A stretch of DNA of 64,000 nt from Cryptomeria japonica (lineage: Eukaryota > Streptophyta > Pinopsida > Cupressales > Cupressaceae), in contig NC_081413.1 in assembly GCF_030272615.1 (NCBI RefSeq), positions 553,685,136 through 553,749,135 of the forward strand, read 5' to 3'. Each line of letters begins with the position of its first letter. Position 1 is the first letter of the stretch. Made by a program: the position numbers and the translations under genes. Below are positions 60,908-64,000 of the stretch, in pieces. Below the pieces are notes generated by a model. It saw only the letters and a list, made by a program, of their open reading frames with translations, made no database searches and was not told where the DNA came from.

Positions 60908-63900
60908 TTAGGTATAAAACTGTTTGAGGTGCATGCTGTTAATTGGATCTGCGAGCGGTTCTCCTTCTGATGTAGCCAACTGATATGCCCTGGACCCGAA
61001 CACAACAGTGACAACATATGGGCCCAGCCAGTTTGATTCAAACTTGCCCTGATGTTCTCTGTTTGGTTGGTTGCGAGGATTCTCTCGTAGAACAAGATCA
61101 CCTACCTCAAATGTACGAGGTCTAACTCGGTGATTGTAGCTTCTGCTCATGCGCTGCTGATAGGCTTTGAGATGGTTGTATGCAGCTTGTCGCTTCTCAT
61201 CAAGTAACTCTAAGTCTTGAAGACGTGAGACTCTGTAAGCTTCATCATCTATCAGATTATGCAAGGAAACCCGTAATGATGGTATCTCAACCTCAATAGG
61301 TAAGATAGCTTCTGCACCATAGACCAATGAATAAGGAGTTGCACCTGTAGGGGTTCGAATGCTAGTTCGATATGCCCATAGTGCCAGATTTAGTTGAACA
61401 TGCCAGTCATGGCCGACATCATTGACTGTCTTCTTTAGGATCCTCAATATGTTTTTATTGGATGCTTCGGCCTGACCATTGCCGTGTGGGTAATAGGGAG
61501 TGGAAAAGCGGTGTTGGATATGAAATTTCTCACAAAGTTCGCGGACATCCTGATTTTTGAAAGGAAGACCGTTATCTATGATGATGGACATGGGTACACC
61601 ATACCGGTAGAGGATGTAGTTGAGGATGAATGAGGCGATCTGCTTGCCGGTGACTTGGGTAAGTGGAACAACTTCGATCCAATCCACTTTGTGAAATATT
61701 CGGTGGTGGTAATAATGAATTTGTGGCCATTGGATGAAGATGGATGAATCTTACCCACAAGGTCCAGGCCCCATTGACAGAAAGGCCATGGTGTTGTGAT
61801 TGGTTGCAGTTCCTGGGCTGGTGCATGTATCAGGTCGCCATGAACTTGACATTTCTTGCATTTTCTGACAAAGTAGTAGGAATCCTTTTCCATAGATGGC
61901 CAATAATATCCAGCTCGCATGAGTTTCTTGGCTAGTGACGGACCACTTGAATGAGTCCCGCAAATTCCTTCATGTACCTCTTCCAAAGCCTTTGTTATCT
62001 CATCTTGTTCCAGACATCGAAGGAGAGTACCATCAAGACCGCGTCGATATAGGGTTTCGGCAATAATGGTATATTGAGCAGTTTGGCGAATGAAGGTTTT
62101 ACGTTGGTTATTTGATTGGTTGGGAGGAAGGGTGTGATCGCAGAGATAGGTGTAGAACTCACCGTACCATGGGGATTCAGAACCAACAAGGCGACATATC
62201 ATCTCAGATTCAGGGGTATCATAAGCGGGGATCCAAAGCTGTTCTACCAAGAACTCATAGCGTGTTGAATTCTGTGGAAGATCTAGTAGAGATGCGATGG
62301 TAGCCATGGCGTCAGCAACTCGATTCTGATCTCTTGGTATCTGCTCAAAAGTGATAGTAGTAAATGATGTCTTTAGAGTGTCCACCATTTGCTTATATGG
62401 CATGAGTTTATCATCTTTGGTCTGATATTCATCTATTGCTTGTCGAATGACTAGTTGGGAATCGCCATATACTTGCAGTTCTTGTAATTTCCATTGGATG
62501 GCTAACCTGAGTCCTGTGATCAAGGCCTCATACTCGGCTATATTGTTTGTGCATGGAAATGTGAGCCTGTAAGACTTCGGGATGCTATCACCTTGAGGTG
62601 TGATAAACAGAATGCCTGCCCTCGAGCCGTGCCTAGTGTATGAACCATCAAAATATAGTTTCCATGGTTGTGCTGCTGTGATCATGAATATCTCCTCATT
62701 TGGAAAATTGGAAATAAGAGGATGATCGCCTGTGAGTGGTGCATCGGCCAACTGATCTGCAATAACCTGACCTTTGATAGCTTTACGGTCTACATACTCA
62801 ATGTCAAATTCACTTAGAATCATCACCCATTTGGCCAAGCGGCCTATCAATGCTGCTTTGTTAAGTAAATACTTGAGTGGATCAATCTTTGCAATGAGTT
62901 GTACCTTGTGTGTTAACAGATAGTGCCTCAGTTTAGTGGCTGCTAAGATTACTGCTAGGCAAGCTCGCTCAATAGGGGTGTAATTGAGTTCATAGCCTAC
63001 CAGTGTGCGAGAGATGTAGTAAACAGCACACTCTTTTCCTTCTGCATTATGTTGTGCCAGTAGTACACCCAATGCTGTACTTGTTGCTAAGATATAGAGT
63101 AACAATGGTCTACTTGGATCTGGTGGCATCAACAATGGTGGATTCATGAGATAGTTTTTAAGCATCTGAAATGCTTGCTGGCATCGGGCATCCCACTGAA
63201 AGCGGATGTTCTTATGTAGCAGATGTGTAAATGGGTGACACTTATCGGCCAATTGTGCAATGAATCTTCGGATGGATTGAAGTTGCCCTTGTAATGTCCT
63301 TAGCTGACTGATATTCTTTGGTGGTGGCATGTCCATGATTGCTTTTACCTTTGTTGGGTCGACCTCAATACCTTTGCTTGAGACAATGTATCCTAGAAGC
63401 TTCCCGGAGGTTACTCCAAAGACACATTTCTTTGGGTTGAGTCGAACATGGTATTGTTCCAGTCTATCAAAGATTTTATCTAAGATGTGGAGATGCCCTT
63501 CTCTGGTGAGTGATTTTGCTAGTAAGTCATCCACATAATCTTCCATCATAGTATGCATCATGTCATGGAAGATGGTGGTCATTGCTCTTTGATAGGTTGC
63601 TCCTGCATTTTTGAGACTGAAGGGCATTACATTCCAGCAATATGTGCCCCATGGACATGTGAAGGCTGTCTTATGTTGATCTTCTGGTGCGATCTTTATC
63701 TGATTGTATCCTAAAAAGCCATCCATGAGTGAAAGCATGGCATGTCCCGCTGTTAGATCCACTATGATGCCGATATTTGGTAGGGGGAAGTCATCCTTAG
63801 GATAGGCCTTATTTAGATCTCTGAAGTCAGTACAAATGCGGATGCCCCCTTTTGGTTTGCCAACAGGAACAATGTTGGAGATCCACTCTGCATAATCAAT

Positions 63901-64000
63901 TGGTCTAATGAAACCAACGTCTAGGAGTTTCTTGAGTTCTGTTTTGACTAGCACTGCAATCTGAGGATGCATCTTACGAAGTTTTTGCTTGACAGGTTTG
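60908..64000 (-). CDS. Element 2 pol region: RT (partial), RNase H, second RNase H, integrase
   Basis: Domains in coding order, with approximate positions: RT (63,450 to the edge, with DFRDLNKAYPKDDFPLPNIG and DYVDDLL), Ty3-type RNase H (62,850-63,150), archaeal-type RNase H (62,350-62,660, LYFDGSYTRHGS), integrase with HHCC finger (about 61,840-61,990), DDE core (about 61,450-61,790) and C-terminal domain. Residue for residue it is close to element 1, so the two belong to one recent burst. It is broken about once within the window and treated as a fossil. Confidence 0.9.

Larger units (their letters stand above)
56690..64000 (-). mobile_element. Ty3/gypsy Tat-like element 2, runs off the right edge
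   Basis: Same family as element 1: 3' LTR (56,690-58,490), polypurine tract, 3' spacer and pol up to the middle of RT at the edge. Pol is very close to element 1 (well over 90% protein identity by eye). It lacks the antisense plant-mobile-domain ORF: only about 2.4 kb separates LTR and integrase. The visible coding part is broken about once. Its gag, leader and 5' LTR lie outside the window. Confidence 0.9.

Overview
The window looks like seed-plant nuclear DNA, most likely from a conifer (inference). The background is very AT-rich and gene-poor, it is full of nested and decayed LTR retrotransposons, and it carries two copies of a plant A-type cytochrome P450 with the usual single intron. No bacterial features are present. 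All alignments and identities below are by eye.

Region 1, about 1-16,940: one large Ty3/gypsy element of the Tat (Ogre-like) group, reading on the minus strand. Its 5' LTR (15,459-16,899) is at the right and its 3' LTR lies left of the window. From right to left it has an unusually long tRNA-Trp primer site, a long leader with an AGCGCT minisatellite and an inserted solo LTR with perfect TSD, gag, protease, G-patch, RT, RNase H, a second RNase H and integrase, then a 3' spacer with a 57-60 bp tandem array. Beyond pol, on the opposite strand, is a long uninterrupted ORF with a plant mobile domain, a glycine-rich linker and a coiled coil.

Region 2, about 17.0-31.1 kb: a LINE-like insertion with 17-bp TSD, a relic of a P450 promoter, P450 copy 1 (20.97-22.60 kb, without an ATG at the expected place), a decayed gypsy gag with its 5' LTR (24.4-27.3 kb), and a decayed PPR gene (27.37-28.15 kb). 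Non-coding flanks here recur near P450 copy 2, so the locus grew by segmental duplication.

Region 3, about 31.2-46.9 kb: a patchwork. PPR relics contain a copia 3' end, which in turn contains a 3-kb gag-only copia-like element. A 3.1-kb part of that nest was copied to 40.0-43.1 kb. The copy is bounded by an LTR fragment on one side and, on the other, by an inverted then direct copy of 37.9-40.0 kb. A short hairpin of filler DNA at one junction comes from 31.38 kb.

Region 4, about 46.9-56.7 kb: AT-rich spacer, duplicated P450 flanks, and P450 copy 2 (53.02-54.67 kb), which has its start codon, TATA box and intron but one in-frame stop codon in exon 1.

Region 5, 56,690-64,000: a second member of the same Tat family on the minus strand, running off the right edge. 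It has its 3' LTR, PPT, 3' spacer and most of pol, but no antisense plant-mobile-domain ORF.

The only host genes recognised are the two P450 copies and the PPR relics. The P450s would be ER-anchored haem monooxygenases of specialised metabolism, and each copy has a different defect.
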